A DNA stretch of 64,000 nucleotides. It comes from Excoecaria cochinchinensis (taxonomy: Eukaryota; Streptophyta; Magnoliopsida; Malpighiales; Euphorbiaceae). Below are positions 24,163-35,099 of this stretch, piece by piece. The stretch is from contig CANTUQ010000050.1 in the NCBI GenBank assembly GCA_947683425.1, positions 11,586,501-11,650,500 on the forward strand, written 5' to 3'. Numbering within the stretch: position 1 is the stretch's first letter; the number at the start of each line of letters is the position of its first letter. A program made the translations under genes and the position numbers. Below the pieces are notes generated by a model. It saw only the letters and a list, made by a program, of their open reading frames with translations, did no database searches and was not told the origin of the DNA.

Positions 24163-24332
24163 TAAAGCGATGCAAGCCGTATATAATATTGATGTGTAAT
24201 TGTGTTTATATACAATTGGAAGTGGACTATAGAAAGATTACTACAAGAGCCCGAGAAACAGAGGACTCTGAAATAGGAAAATATATATACAAAAATAGAA
24301 GGCTATTTGTCACAAGTATCATTTCCTTTACA
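24163..24332 (-). repeat. Copia 3' LTR (unit 1)
   Basis: 170 bp, TGTAAAGG... to ...CGCTTTA on the minus strand. It abuts the kinase-domain half, and an ATG within it (24173-24175) is in frame with the kinase. Confidence 0.93.
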
Positions 24333-26117
24333 CTCCCCCTCAAGTTGAACTGGTGGAGAAGCAACAGTCAACTTGTCTCGAAGCCATAAAAATCGCTGCT
24401 TGGAAAGACCTTTGGTTAAGGCATCAGCAATTTGATCAGTAGAGCATAGATATACAACACGAAGAAAACCCTGAGAAACACGATCCCGAACAAAGTGGAA
24501 ATCGACCTCCAAATGCTTGCTACGATTATGAAAAATAGGATTGAGAGTGAGATAGGTGGCACCAAGATTGTCACAAAACAGCTGTGGTGAATGCACCGTA
24601 AGAAACCCCAGCTCCTTGAGAAAAATCTGAAGCCATTGGAGCTCAGAAGTAGCAGAAGCTAAGGCTCGATATTCAGCTTCAGTAGAGGATCGTGAGACAG
24701 CTCTCTGTTTCCTTGAAGACCAGGAAATGAGATTGTTACCAAGAAAAATCGTAAACCCAGTTGTAGACTTCCTGTCATCAAGATTACTCGCCCAATCAGA
24801 ATCAGCATATCCAGTGAGAAAAGATGATGTTTGCCTAAACATAAGCCCATGAGATTTAGTGCCCTGCAGATACCGTAAAATGCGCTTAACAGCACACCAA
24901 TGAGAGACAGTCGGAGCATGCATATATTGAGAGATGCGATTGACGGCAAAAGATAAATCAGGACGAGTGAATGTGAGGTATTGAAGACCACCCACAATAG
25001 ACCGAAAAAGAGTGGGATTTGTGAATGGTTCACCACCTGTGAGGGTCAACTTCTCACTACAATTGACAGGAGTAGCAATAGGGCTGCAAGTGTCCATTTT
25101 GGCCCGAAGTAATAAATCATGAACATATTTTTGTTGATGCAGCAATAAGCCATCCGGTAACCAAGTGGTTTCAATCCCCAAAAAGTAGTGAGGGCGTCCA
25201 AGATTTTTGACAGCAAATTGAGTTTGTAGAAAGGCAATTACTCGAGCTATATAATCAGGAGCATCACCCATCAAAAGAATATCATCAACGTAAATAAGAC
25301 AAAAAACCTTCATTTTGGCAGTAGACACAAAATATAAGGAGCTGTCAGACTTTGATCCGTGAAAACCAAACTTGAGTAAGGCACTAGTTAAACAGCGATG
25401 CCATTGACGAGGAGCCTGTTTTAAGCCATAAAGAGATTTGCGAAGCTTGCAAACATAATGAGGAAATGCAGCATCAATAAAACCCGGTGGTTGATTCATA
25501 AACACATCCTCATTAAGTGTACCATGAAGAAATGCATTGGAAACATCCAACTGAGTAACTGACCACCTAAGAGAAACCGCCATAGACAGCAATAGGCGAA
25601 TAGTGGTTGGTTTGACAACTGGGCTATAGGTGTCCTTGAAATCAATACCGGGACGCTGATGAAAGCCTTTGGCCACAAGACGAGCCTTGTAGCGAGCAAT
25701 AGAGCCATCCGAGTTTTGTTTAACACGAAAAACCCACTTACAACCTATAACATTTTGGTGGGCAGAAGGTGGAACTAATTCCCATGTACCATTGGATAAA
25801 AGAGCATTAAATTCCTCAGCCATAGCATTACGCCACTCCACCTTCTTAACAGCTTGAGAAAAGCATGTGGGTTCACGGATAGAGGTAGAGTCAGCAAGCA
25901 AAGAAGTGATATGAGTGGGTTTCAGACTACTAGTCTTACTGCGGGTGACCATGGGATGGCGAGAAGGAGCAGGAGATGGTTGGGTCAAATCCACCACTAA
26001 ATTAAGACCTGGAGAAACAGATTGAGAGGGTAGGTGAGTCCCTAAAGAGGATAAAGATGGGACAGGAGATGAATGGGGTGTTAAAGGTGGTGAGGGGGGG
26101 ATGGATTTAGATTGCAA
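24303..26117 (-). pseudogene. Copia reverse transcriptase and RNase H (unit 1)
   Basis: 604 codons. The RT part runs from NGTWELVPP through CKWVFRVKQNSDGSIARYKARLVAKGF, QLDVSNAFLHG and the catalytic LIYVDDILLMG. RNase H follows with GYADSDWASNLDDRKST, SSTEAEYRALASATSE and CDNLGATYL, plus KHLEVDFHFVRDRV. The frame passes through the polypurine tract and ends 30 bp inside the LTR. It is out of frame with the integrase segment; the shift lies near a run of seven G (26094-26100, plus strand). The domain itself is open, but lacks its own start. Confidence 0.9.
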
Positions 26118-27757
26118 TTAGCAGGAGAAGAAGGTGAGCGAGGGACAGCTGGGTTGGGAATGGGCACAGCAAGCAGAGGAAGAGGTATGGCAGTGGAGGA
26201 AGCTGAATTGGGGACTATTGAAGCCGGCACCACAGAAGAATTCATCCTAGCAAACGGAAAAACCTGTTCATCAAAAAGCATATGGCGTGAGACGAATATA
26301 GTTCGGGAAGAAAAATCAAGACATTTGTAACCTTTATGAATTTTACTATAACCAAGAAAAACACAAGGCCGAGATCGGGGTTGAAGTTTATGTTTAGAGT
26401 ATGGACGTAACCAAGGATAACATAGACACCCAAAAACCTTAAGGAAGTGATAATCAGGGGAAACACCAAACAACTTATGAAAAGGATTATCATAGGCAAT
26501 GGTAGGAGTAGGGAGGCAATTAATGCTGTAAACAGCACAGTCAAATGCAGCAGTCCAATAAGAGAGAGGCAAATGGCTATGGTTAAGCAATGATAAACCA
26601 GTTTCAACAATATGACGGTGTTTTCTTTCAGCACGCCCATTTTGTTCAGGGGTGTAGGGACAGGAGACGCGCTGAGAAATGCCATGGATTCTCAAATAAT
26701 TTGTAAGTGCCTGAAATTCCCCGCCCCAATCGGACTGAAAAATTTTAATTGGACGATTGAAGTATTTTTCAACAAGAGTTCGAAATTGAATGAACACATT
26801 AAGAACCTCAGATTTACGGCGTAAGAAATACACCCAAGTATATTTGGTGTGATGATCAAAAAATAAGACATAATAGCGAAAACCATCAAAAGAGACAACA
26901 GGAGCAGGGCCCCAAACATCAGCACATATTAATTCAAGAGGAGAGGAAGTAACGGAAGTAGAAACAGTAAATGGCAGTTTATGACATTTGCTAAGTGAAC
27001 AAGCATTGCACAATGAAGTAGAAGAGCGAGAAAATTTAATATTATTATTAAGCAATGTGCGTTGAACAATAGGAACAGCAGAATGACCCAAACGGGCATG
27101 CCAAACATCTAAAGAAGCAATATTAGCACTAACAGCAGAAGTGCTTTTATTCAAACACAGAGAATATAAACCATTGTCACTCCGGCCTTTGAACAAAATC
27201 TCCTTCGTGTCCAGATCCTTGATGAGAAAATAATTTGCAAAAAATTCAACAGATACTGGATTAGAATTGGTGAGAGCATAAACAGATAATAAATTACGAT
27301 GAGCACTCGGAACATGTAAAATATTACGAAAGGTAAGAGTACGAGAACCAATAGAAAAAGAATTCTCACCGACATGAGAAATAGGTAAAAACATACCATT
27401 GCCAATTTGAACCTCCTCAGGACCCTGATATTCAGAGTGTAATGCAAGATTTTCCAGATTTGCTGTCAGATGATGAGTAGCGCCGGTGTCAACAGTCCAA
27501 GGCTGAGTATTGGTGGCGGCAAGGTTGGATGAAGGAGAGGTACTGGTCCGGTTTCTGTTTTTGGGAGAAGGGCAAACATTAGCTAAGCCTCTACAATTGT
27601 AGCAAGTGACTTCATTAGAGAAATTGCCAAAATTTGGTTGTTTTGGAGTAGAAAAGGACTCCTGTGAAAAATGCTGATAGTGACTACGCGAACAGCCTCC
27701 TCTGCCACGTCCGCGAGCTCGACCACGCTGCTGTCCCGCATAACCACGAGCAGCCAA
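26081..27757 (-). pseudogene. Copia nucleocapsid, protease and integrase (unit 1)
   Basis: 558 codons. An Arg/Gly-rich part leads to a damaged zinc knuckle (CYNCRGLANVCP, with the His missing), then protease VDTGATHHLT, integrase zinc motif (WHARLGH ... LCNACSLSKC) and DDE core (ICADVWGPAP, FQSDWGGEF, PEQNGRAERKHRHIVE). After a Pro/Ser-rich linker the frame ends at 26081, where RT continues in another frame. A frameshift near 27,800 separates it from gag. Confidence 0.9.
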
Positions 27758-28023
27758 ATGAGCTGTGGGAGCAATCTGTACACGTTGAACTTCATCAGCA
27801 CGATCCCGTGCTATTTGTCTTTCTTCATTGAGAGTAATCCATAAACATGATCCAAGGTGTGATCCTCCATCCGAGAATCAAGAGCACGATTGAAGGGACG
27901 GTAATCGGGACCCAATCCCATGAGAATGGCATCAACTAAATCAGCTTCATTATATGGGTGACCCAACGCAGCTAGCTGATCAGAAAAGGCTTTGGCGCGT
28001 TGGACATAAGTAGCAATGGAGTC

Positions 28024-28497
28024 TTAACCCCTTTGAAGAGAGATAATTTGAGACCTCAGATTTCTGATTTGTGGTTTGGAACCAGCAGAGTAAGAAGCAA
28101 ATAATTTATCCCATGCATTTTTGGCAGTGGTTGCACCTACTAGTTGTGGTAGAAGTGCTGTGTCAATGGAAGAAATAATCCAACTGAGAACAAGTTGATC
28201 TCTACGTTCCCAAACTTCAAAGTCTGGATTCACAGCTCCTGTATTTAACAGTTGAGAGGGTGCAGTGATAGAACCATCAACATGACCCATAAGCCCATGA
28301 CCTTTAAGAATTGGTGTGATTTGAGTTTTCCAGAGAAGAAAATTACAGGTGTTTAATTTGGTAGAAAAGTTTGTAATGCTGGGAAGTGAAGACGAGAAGA
28401 GAGGGGCTGCAATAGACTGACTATTAATTTCAGTATGCATAGCAGATCCAGTGGAACCAGATGTGACGGCTGCGCTGGTGTTGAATTCAGTCGACAT
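28024..28497 (-). pseudogene. Copia gag, N-terminal part (unit 1)
   Basis: 157 codons from an ATG 42 bp after the primer site. It contains FLLWKTQITPILKGHGLMGHVDG and AWDKLFASYSAGSKPQI.NLRSQI, the plant copia gag (UBN2-like) pattern. It stops at TAA (28024-28026), and the same frame continues beyond the stop (DSIATYVQRAKAFSDQLAALGHP) to about 27,830. The stop is shared with unit 2, so it predates the duplication. Confidence 0.88.
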
Positions 28498-28538
28498 ATT
28501 TGAGATGGTGTTTAAAACCTAATGTAGCTCTGATACCA

Positions 28539-28708
28539 TAAAGCGATGCAAGCCGTATATAATATTGATGTGTAATTGTGTTTATATACAATTGGAAGTG
28601 GACTATAGAAAGATTACTACAAGAGCCCGAGAAACAGAGGACTCTGAAATAGGAAAATATATATACAAAAATAGAAGGCTATTTGTCACAAGTATCATTT
28701 CCTTTACA
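28539..28708 (-). repeat. Copia 5' LTR (unit 1)
   Basis: 170 bp, no difference seen from the 3' LTR, so a recent insertion relative to the Tekay element. Confidence 0.93.
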
Positions 28709-28996
28709 ATCCCCAGTGGCTATTTGGAGTTCTTTATAAGAAAATCTCTTGGGCATTCCTGGTAGTTGATTCAAGTTATCTTCCATACCTTCCTCTTCGT
28801 CTCCTTCGTCTCTTTCATCTCTTCTCTTCCTTGAACATACTATGATGATCAATAAGACAACAAACAAGAAGAAGGCCAAAACGCCCAGTAAAAAGTAAAC
28901 AAAAACAGGAGCCCCTGACAAGGACATGACTATTATCTTGATTATTAAAAACAGGATAAGAGCAGACAATATCTTCTTTGTAACTTGAAAAGCCAT
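28709..28996 (-). pseudogene. SD2-5-type receptor-like kinase, membrane half (unit 1)
   Basis: From ATG at 28996 the frame encodes hydrophobic stretches (ILSALILFLIIKIIVMSL and VYFLLGVLAFFLFVVLLIIIV), a basic stop-transfer CSRKRR, an acidic juxtamembrane segment, then LPGMPKRFSYKELQIATG, the conserved lead-in to the kinase domain. It meets the copia LTR there; ten foreign codons and a stop follow inside the LTR. There is no lectin ectodomain, so even before the insertion this looked like a receptor kinase with almost no extracellular part, or its ectodomain exon was lost. Joined in the reference gene, it would continue into 23237-24162. Confidence 0.85.
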
Positions 28997-29189
28997 GAGA
29001 GATCGAATTGCTGATCAAAGGAGGGAATATTGTTGTTATCTGTTCTCTAATCTCTATAGTTATACACGGCGAAATAATATATTACCTCAATTTCTCTTTC
29101 CATTAAGCATCGTGGATAGGTATCGTCCATAAGTATTATCTCCAGGGAGCATAGACTTTTCTTTCGAGAACAATGCTATTAATACAACA
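28997..29189 (-). promoter_or_regulatory. Short upstream region of the receptor kinase, cut by the Tat element (unit 1)
   Basis: About 190 bp between the kinase ATG and the target duplication of the Tat element. The kinase promoter is therefore separated from older upstream DNA (38596 onward) by 9.4 kb. No clear TATA box was identified in the remaining piece. Confidence 0.45.
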
Positions 29190-29194
29190 GATAT

Positions 29195-29706
29195 TGATAT
29201 CCGAACTCTCTACTCCGAGGATCGGCTAGATTTCTCCGAGCACAGCACTCCTGCCGAGCTCTTAGCTTGTGAGGCTTTATAGCAGGGCTCGCCCGGACAT
29301 AGGTCATGATAACAGTCCGGCACTCGATAACAGTTCGGTCACCGATCATGGTAAGCAATAATTAACGAATATTTCTAGAAATGATGCAGATCTTGACCTC
29401 CCAAGGATGGAAAGTACCAAGAATCTCTCAGCAAATCTGCCTAAATGGGAAATCAAGCATCAATCAAGGGATGAAGGTGATTTTCTCCTATTCAAGAGAT
29501 TATCTCCTATTTCATACAGCTCTATATAAAGGAAACAACCAGGTACATTGTTCTCTCTAATTTTTGATAATAGAAAGAAAGCTTTTACTTGGCCGATAAA
29601 CTGACTTGATCGTCGGAGTCTCCCCTGTCGGAACACCCGACGGTTTTGTGGTTCTTTTCAGGTAACTCAAGCGAAGGACAATCGGAGAACTTTCACTTTG
29701 TCATCA
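29195..29706 (+). repeat. Tat element 5' LTR (unit 1)
   Basis: 512 bp with TG...CA ends. TATATAAA at 29523-29530 is the likely core promoter. The sequence after the LTR (TTTGGTGCGGTGAGCG) is the candidate primer-binding site; I could not assign the tRNA with certainty. Confidence 0.93.
29523..29530 (+). promoter_or_regulatory. TATA box of the Tat LTR promoter (unit 1)
   Basis: TATATAAA within the LTR, 239 bp before the presumed gag ATG; repeated at 38407-38414 in the 3' LTR. Confidence 0.65.
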
Positions 29707-29768
29707 TTTGGTGCGGTGAGCGTGGAGCATTCCACAGATTTCAGTCGATTCACAGATCTCAGCTGGTA

Positions 29769-32700
29769 ATGGATCTCTTTCCTGATTTATCCGTTTCTGC
29801 TGCCCCAACCTTTAACCAACCCAGCAACGTAGCCCAACCTTTAGCCAACTCTCTGGGCCAACTCATTCAAAGCCTTCAACCAGCTCAGCCAGAGCAAATC
29901 TCCCCACTCCCAGCACGACAGTTATTTCCCCCTACACAGACTCAAACGCCGGCAACACCACTAGCGCCCATGGCTATCCCAGCAATCCCGGGTTTGACCC
30001 CCAAAACTGCCCAAACCTTGCTTACCGCCTTGTCAGCTATGGCGGCCCAAGCACCACCCGCAGTCCAATCAACACCCCCTACTCTAACACATATGCAGCC
30101 TCCGGCCCAAACACCACCTCCGTTACCGCCGAGCACTTTGGCCACTGGTACCACGGTCACATTGACAGCAGAACAGTTTGAGAAACTATTTGAAGAGCGA
30201 ATGCAGAAATATCAAAACCGAAGTACTTTACAGTACCAAGGTAGTTTCCGATCTCCTCTATCCCGAGACATCCTGGCCACCCCGTTTCCCCAAATACGAT
30301 TACCAAATCTGCCGAAATATAGCGGTAGCACGGACCCCCGAGCTCATCTGGACGAGTTCCACCACACTATGTTGGTACATACAACGGAAGAGGCGGCTCT
30401 ATGCAAAATCTTTCCTCAAACACTCACTGACTCGGCTCAGATATGGTTTCGCAACCTCCCAGAAAATTCGATCTACAGTTTCGAACAGTTCAGTGACATG
30501 TTCATCGAAAAATTTGTAGCAGCCATCCGGCCAGCTAAAGTGTCTGCCGACCTTACCATGGTATACCAGGAGAAAGGGGAGACACTCAGAGCTTATGTGG
30601 AAAAATTTAATGCTGTGGCCATGGATATTCAGAATCTTAATTTGGAGGTAGCCATCAATGCCCTTATTCGAAATACGAGATGCCAAGATTTTAGTGATTC
30701 CCTCAGCAAGAAGCCACCGGGTGACTTCACCGAGCTAATGTCCCGGGCACACAAATACATACGTATGGATGAAGCTCGCAGGCTCAGATATAGTTCACAG
30801 AACAGAGACTCGGACAGAGGGTTTCGTACCGGGCGAGATAGAAACAATAGTAGTAGAGATGAAGTTAGAGGAAGGGGGGCTGCCCATTCCAACAGAGCCT
30901 ATTTGGTCTCAAAACCGAACACAAAGAACAAGCAAGAAGACCGGTTTACGCCGTTAACAGCCCCGAGGTCCCAAATTCTGGCTTGGCTAAAGGAAAATGA
31001 GCGGGTCAACTGGCCACGACCGATGATGGATGACCCTAGCAGGGATCAGAGCCAGTACTGCTCTTTTCACAGGGATAAAGGCCATCAGACGAATGATTGC
31101 CGACAATTGAAACGTGAAATTGAGTATTTGGTCCGGCAGGGCAAACTCGGGCAGTTTGTGAAGAGTGCTGATAGGGGAAAACGAGATAGATCTCCTTCAC
31201 CGAGAAGACAAGATAACCGAGCTAGTTCGAGCAAAAAGGCCCCAACCGGGGTGATTCATGTGATTGCAGGAGGCCCGCATTATGATGTTTTTGAGGAATC
31301 GAGAAAGCGGAAAGCTAAGGAGGTATTCTCCGTGAGTACAGGCCGAAAAGTGGAAGGCTACAAAGTGACATTTTCTGAGGTAGATGAAGCCCATGTCCGG
31401 ACTCCCCACACCGATTCACTTGTTGTGGAAGCAATGATACAGGACTATTTGGTTCAGAGAATCTTGATTGATACGGGGAGCGCGGTAAACCTTATCACTC
31501 TGCAGGCCTATAAAGCTTTGGGTTTATCAGTCAACCGGTTGGAAACAGTTTCAGCGCCTCTCATCGGTATATCAGGACAACCGGTTAGAGTAGAAGGCTC
31601 GGTGGTATTAAATTTACAGCTCGGGGATGAAGATAAGGTGTGTAGTTGCAGGAGCTGTTTCATGGTGGTGGACATTCCACTTGCCTACAACGTGATTGTC
31701 GGGCGACCTCTTTTAGTGGGGGTAGACGCTTGCATCTCGATGCGTAAGTTGCTGGTAAAAATACCTGTCGAGGGGGGTGTGGCCGTGCTGAGGGGTAGTC
31801 AGAAAGCGGCTCGGGAAACTTACGTCAGCATGTTAAAAGAAGCAGATCATGCATTACCTTTAGACGCGCTGGACATTCCAACAGCTAGGAATGCAGAGCC
31901 CATGGAGTCACTCCGGGAAATTGAGCTCTCACCAGGAAAAATGGTCAAGATTGCTGCCAGCAAAGAGGGGAAAGAGAAGGAAGCGTTGGTAGCGATACTG
32001 TCAGAATTTAGTGATGTATTTGCTTGGCAACCCTCAGACATCAAGGGAATCTCTTCCGAGGTAACTTGTCATGCTCTCAATGTACAACCAAGTTGCAAGC
32101 CAATCAAGCAGAAGAAGAGGAACCATGCTCCCGAGCGGCAGCTGGCTATGTCAGAAGAAGTGGATACACTGCTGCAAAATGGGTTCATTAGAGAAGTGTT
32201 ATACCCGGACTGGCTATCAAACGTGGTTTTGGTGAAGAAGGCCAACGGGAAGTGGAGAATGTGTGTTGATTTCACTGATTTAAACAAGGCCTGCCTGAAA
32301 GATTGCTACCCATTGCCGAATATCGATCTCCTGGTCGACTCAACTTCTGGGTTTGAGGAATATGCCTTCCTGGACGCCTCTGCCGGATATCACCAAATTC
32401 CAATGAAGAAGAGCGATGAAGAAAAAACTGCTTTTGTCACACACCGGGCTACCTATTGTTACCGGGTCATGCCATTCGGGTTGAAGAATGCCGGGGCCAC
32501 TTACCAGAGATTAATGAATAAGATGTTTGCGGGGCAATTGGGAAGGAACGTAGAGGTTTATGTTGACGACATGATTGTCAAGGGCAAGACTGCTTTGGAT
32601 TTACCTCGGGAACTAGCGGAAACGTTTGGAGTGCTCAGAAAGTTTGGTCTGAAGCTAAACCCAGAAAAATGTGCCTTTGGAGTTCAGTCCGGAAAATTCT

Positions 32701-35099
32701 TGGGGTATATGATTTCAAAGAAGGGGATAGAGGCCAACCCAGAAAAGATCCGAGCCATTCTGGAGATGGAGCCACCAAGATCGGTGAGAGAGGTTCAGAA
32801 ACTGAATGGAAGGGTGACGGCTTTAGGCAGATTCATCTCTTGTTCGGCTAAAAGGTGCCTCCCTTTTTACAATACCCTCAAGAGAATGAAGAGTTTTGAA
32901 TGGACAACAGAATGTCAGGGAGCATTTGACGAACTGAAAAACTTTCTTAGTACCCCACCTCTTTTAAGTCGGCCATTGCCTGGGGAAGTGCTGTATATGT
33001 ACTTGGCAGTCTCATCGGGAGCATTGGGGTCAGTCTTGATAAGGGAAGAAGGTAATCAACAGTTTCCGATCTATTATGCAAGCAAGGTTTTGAGAGGAGC
33101 CGAGCTACGGTACCCTATACTGGAACAACTTGCTTTCGCATTGGTGATTTCCGTTGTGAAGTTACGACCCTATTTCCAGGCCCATACGGTGACAGTAAGG
33201 ACAAACTCGAACCTTCGAAAGGTCTTGCAAAAGCCAGAGGCATCTGGGCGATTAACGGAGTGGGCAGCTCGGTTGGGAGAGTTTGATGTCAGATATGAAG
33301 CTCGGCCATCTATGAAGGGTCAAGTCTTGGCAGACTTTGTAGCAGAATTGCATACGCCCCCGCAGGAGCCTAGTCCTTGCTCATGGAAATTGTATATAGA
33401 TGGTGCATCCTCGTCTGTGGGTGCTGGAGCCGGGGTGGTGTTGATCGGACCAGGGAAAATTGTCATCAGGGCGATGGCTCACATAGCATTCCAGGCAACC
33501 AACAATGTAGCTGAATATGAAGCTCTCAGCTTTGGCTTACAGCTAGCTTTGGAGGTAAGACCAGATTCCTTGAATATCTTCTCTGACTCACAGCTTGTCG
33601 TTAGCCAGGTACTTGGCAAGTTTGAGGCCAAAGACAGTACGATGATCAGATACAAAGAGTTAACGGCTGCACTCTTTGCCCAACTTGAGAACCGGGGTTG
33701 TGCATGGTCCATTGATCAGGTGCCGAGGGAGGCGAATACTGAGGCCGATGTGTTGGCCAAACAGGCTTGCCTTCAGGATCAACCGGCCATATCTAACATC
33801 ATTTGGTCTATCGTATCCGCCCCCACGCACGAGACGTATAAGGTACACTTGCATGAGCCGATGGATGGATGGAGGCTTCCCATCTACACATATCTGAGTA
33901 GTGGAGCTTTACCCGAAGAACAAGTACAGGCCCGTAAGATAGTCCGGAGATCCAGTCGGTATGCAATCCTTGATGATCAGTTATATAAGAGATCGTTTTC
34001 GGCTCCCTGGGCAAAGTGTTTGAGTACTGAGGAAGGTGAGTATGTGCTAAGAGAAATTCATGAAGGAATTTGTGGGGCTCATGAGGGAGCACAGGCAATA
34101 GCTCGGAAAGCGTTATTACAAGGGTACTATTGGCCTAGTATGGAGGGCGACGCGAAGGAACTAATAAAGAAGTGCGACAAGTGCCAACGGTTCGACAATC
34201 TGAACCATCAGAAAGCTGCTACCCAGACTTCAATACATAGTCCCTGGCCATTTGCCCAGTGGGGCATTGATATAGTGGGCCCATTTCCCTTAGCAACCGG
34301 ACAGCGAAAATTCTTAGTGGTAGCAGTGGATCATTTCACAAAGTGGGTAGAGGCTGAGCCCTTGGCAACCATAACCCCGGCAAATATTATCAAGTTCATG
34401 CAAAAGTTCATCATCACGAGATTTGGCATCCCACACTCCATTGTTACAGACAACGGCAAACAGTTTGATTGCGCGGCATTCAAGGAATATTGCTCAGAAT
34501 TGAAGATCCAGCTTTGCTTCACCTCGGTATACCACCCGCAGGCGAACGGCATGACCGAGGTAACTAACCGTACTATTCTTGCAGGTTTGAAGAAACGACT
34601 TGACTCAGCAAAGGGTCTTTGGGTGGAAGAGCTATACAACATCCTCTGGGCCTACCGAACATCGCCAAAATCAGCAACGGGAGAAACCCCCTTCTCGCTC
34701 ACATACGGGACAGAGGCGGTTGTTCCCTGTGAGATCGGTATGCCAAATGCCCGGACTTCTAGTTTTAATGAAGCTTCCAATGACGAGCGCCTGTTGTGTC
34801 AACTGGATAGGTTAGAAGAGCAAAGAGAACATTCCCAGCTGCGATCTGCTGCTTACAAACAAAGGATGTCATCCTACCATGATCGGAACATCAAGCCGAG
34901 AACATTCAGGATCGGGCAGTTAGTCCTCAAAAGGGTAGTTGCTTCACAAACATCAGCCGGTGTAGGCAAACTGAATCCCAACTGGGAAGGCCCTTACATA
35001 GTTCACGATGTCAAGGGAGGATCATATAGGTTAAAGGATCATTCAGGCAAAATACTTCCCCATTCATGGAATATTTCAAATCTGAAGGCGTATTATTAA
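29769..35099 (+). CDS. gag-pol polyprotein of the Tat element, intact frame (unit 1)
   Basis: One open frame of 1,776 codons from ATG 29769, the first ATG after the LTR and primer site; an upstream in-frame ATG at 29646 lies inside the LTR. Domains in order: Pro/Gln-rich N-terminus; gag capsid domain (about 30440-30780); zinc motif YCSFHRDKGHQTNDC (31057); protease LIDTGSAVNLI (31465); RT with CVDFTDLNKAC, PFGLKNAGATYQRLMN and YVDDMIVKG (32150-32720); RNase H (32930-33340); a second, archaeal-type RNase H (WKLYIDGAS…NNVAEYEAL…SDSQLVV, 33385-33760); integrase (HEGICGAHEG…CDKCQR, GIDIVGPFP, VTDNGKQF, NGMTEVTNR; 34050-34640). All catalytic motifs look present. It copies the element via RNA and integrates it. 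Confidence 0.93.
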   Translation: MDLFPDLSVSAAPTFNQPSNVAQPLANSLGQLIQSLQPAQPEQISPLPARQLFPPTQTQTPATPLAPMAIPAIPGLTPKTAQTLLTALSAMAAQAPPAVQSTPPTLTHMQPPAQTPPPLPPSTLATGTTVTLTAEQFEKLFEERMQKYQNRSTLQYQGSFRSPLSRDILATPFPQIRLPNLPKYSGSTDPRAHLDEFHHTMLVHTTEEAALCKIFPQTLTDSAQIWFRNLPENSIYSFEQFSDMFIEKFVAAIRPAKVSADLTMVYQEKGETLRAYVEKFNAVAMDIQNLNLEVAINALIRNTRCQDFSDSLSKKPPGDFTELMSRAHKYIRMDEARRLRYSSQNRDSDRGFRTGRDRNNSSRDEVRGRGAAHSNRAYLVSKPNTKNKQEDRFTPLTAPRSQILAWLKENERVNWPRPMMDDPSRDQSQYCSFHRDKGHQTNDCRQLKREIEYLVRQGKLGQFVKSADRGKRDRSPSPRRQDNRASSSKKAPTGVIHVIAGGPHYDVFEESRKRKAKEVFSVSTGRKVEGYKVTFSEVDEAHVRTPHTDSLVVEAMIQDYLVQRILIDTGSAVNLITLQAYKALGLSVNRLETVSAPLIGISGQPVRVEGSVVLNLQLGDEDKVCSCRSCFMVVDIPLAYNVIVGRPLLVGVDACISMRKLLVKIPVEGGVAVLRGSQKAARETYVSMLKEADHALPLDALDIPTARNAEPMESLREIELSPGKMVKIAASKEGKEKEALVAILSEFSDVFAWQPSDIKGISSEVTCHALNVQPSCKPIKQKKRNHAPERQLAMSEEVDTLLQNGFIREVLYPDWLSNVVLVKKANGKWRMCVDFTDLNKACLKDCYPLPNIDLLVDSTSGFEEYAFLDASAGYHQIPMKKSDEEKTAFVTHRATYCYRVMPFGLKNAGATYQRLMNKMFAGQLGRNVEVYVDDMIVKGKTALDLPRELAETFGVLRKFGLKLNPEKCAFGVQSGKFLGYMISKKGIEANPEKIRAILEMEPPRSVREVQKLNGRVTALGRFISCSAKRCLPFYNTLKRMKSFEWTTECQGAFDELKNFLSTPPLLSRPLPGEVLYMYLAVSSGALGSVLIREEGNQQFPIYYASKVLRGAELRYPILEQLAFALVISVVKLRPYFQAHTVTVRTNSNLRKVLQKPEASGRLTEWAARLGEFDVRYEARPSMKGQVLADFVAELHTPPQEPSPCSWKLYIDGASSSVGAGAGVVLIGPGKIVIRAMAHIAFQATNNVAEYEALSFGLQLALEVRPDSLNIFSDSQLVVSQVLGKFEAKDSTMIRYKELTAALFAQLENRGCAWSIDQVPREANTEADVLAKQACLQDQPAISNIIWSIVSAPTHETYKVHLHEPMDGWRLPIYTYLSSGALPEEQVQARKIVRRSSRYAILDDQLYKRSFSAPWAKCLSTEEGEYVLREIHEGICGAHEGAQAIARKALLQGYYWPSMEGDAKELIKKCDKCQRFDNLNHQKAATQTSIHSPWPFAQWGIDIVGPFPLATGQRKFLVVAVDHFTKWVEAEPLATITPANIIKFMQKFIITRFGIPHSIVTDNGKQFDCAAFKEYCSELKIQLCFTSVYHPQANGMTEVTNRTILAGLKKRLDSAKGLWVEELYNILWAYRTSPKSATGETPFSLTYGTEAVVPCEIGMPNARTSSFNEASNDERLLCQLDRLEEQREHSQLRSAAYKQRMSSYHDRNIKPRTFRIGQLVLKRVVASQTSAGVGKLNPNWEGPYIVHDVKGGSYRLKDHSGKILPHSWNISNLKAYY

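Larger units (their letters stand above)
24163..28708 (-). mobile_element. Ty1/copia LTR retrotransposon, 4,546 bp (unit 1)
   Basis: Minus-strand element with 170-bp LTRs (24163-24332 and 28539-28708) that look identical by eye, and target duplication ATCCC at 24158-24162 and 28709-28713. Next to the 5' LTR is TGGTATCAGAGC (28527-28538, minus strand), a primer site matching initiator Met tRNA. Next to the 3' LTR is TTGAGGGGGAG, the polypurine tract. Gene order gag, protease, integrase, RT, RNase H is the copia order. Coding is interrupted by a stop in gag and frameshifts, also present in unit 2. Insertion is inside a host kinase exon, same strand. Confidence 0.95.

Noticed and set aside
24173..24175. 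ATG at 24175 as the native start of the receptor kinase
   Set aside because: It lies inside the copia LTR. The native frame enters from the membrane half at 28709-28996. Kept only as a possible LTR-driven start.
26612..26824. Plus-strand ORFs opposite copia pol (26112-26330, 26612-26824 and unit 2 copies)
   Set aside because: Shadows of the minus-strand copia reading frames.
33676..33897. Alternative-frame ORFs inside Tat gag-pol, on both strands
   Set aside because: Overlap a long domain-bearing frame; no domain of their own; repeated in unit 2 only because the DNA is duplicated.
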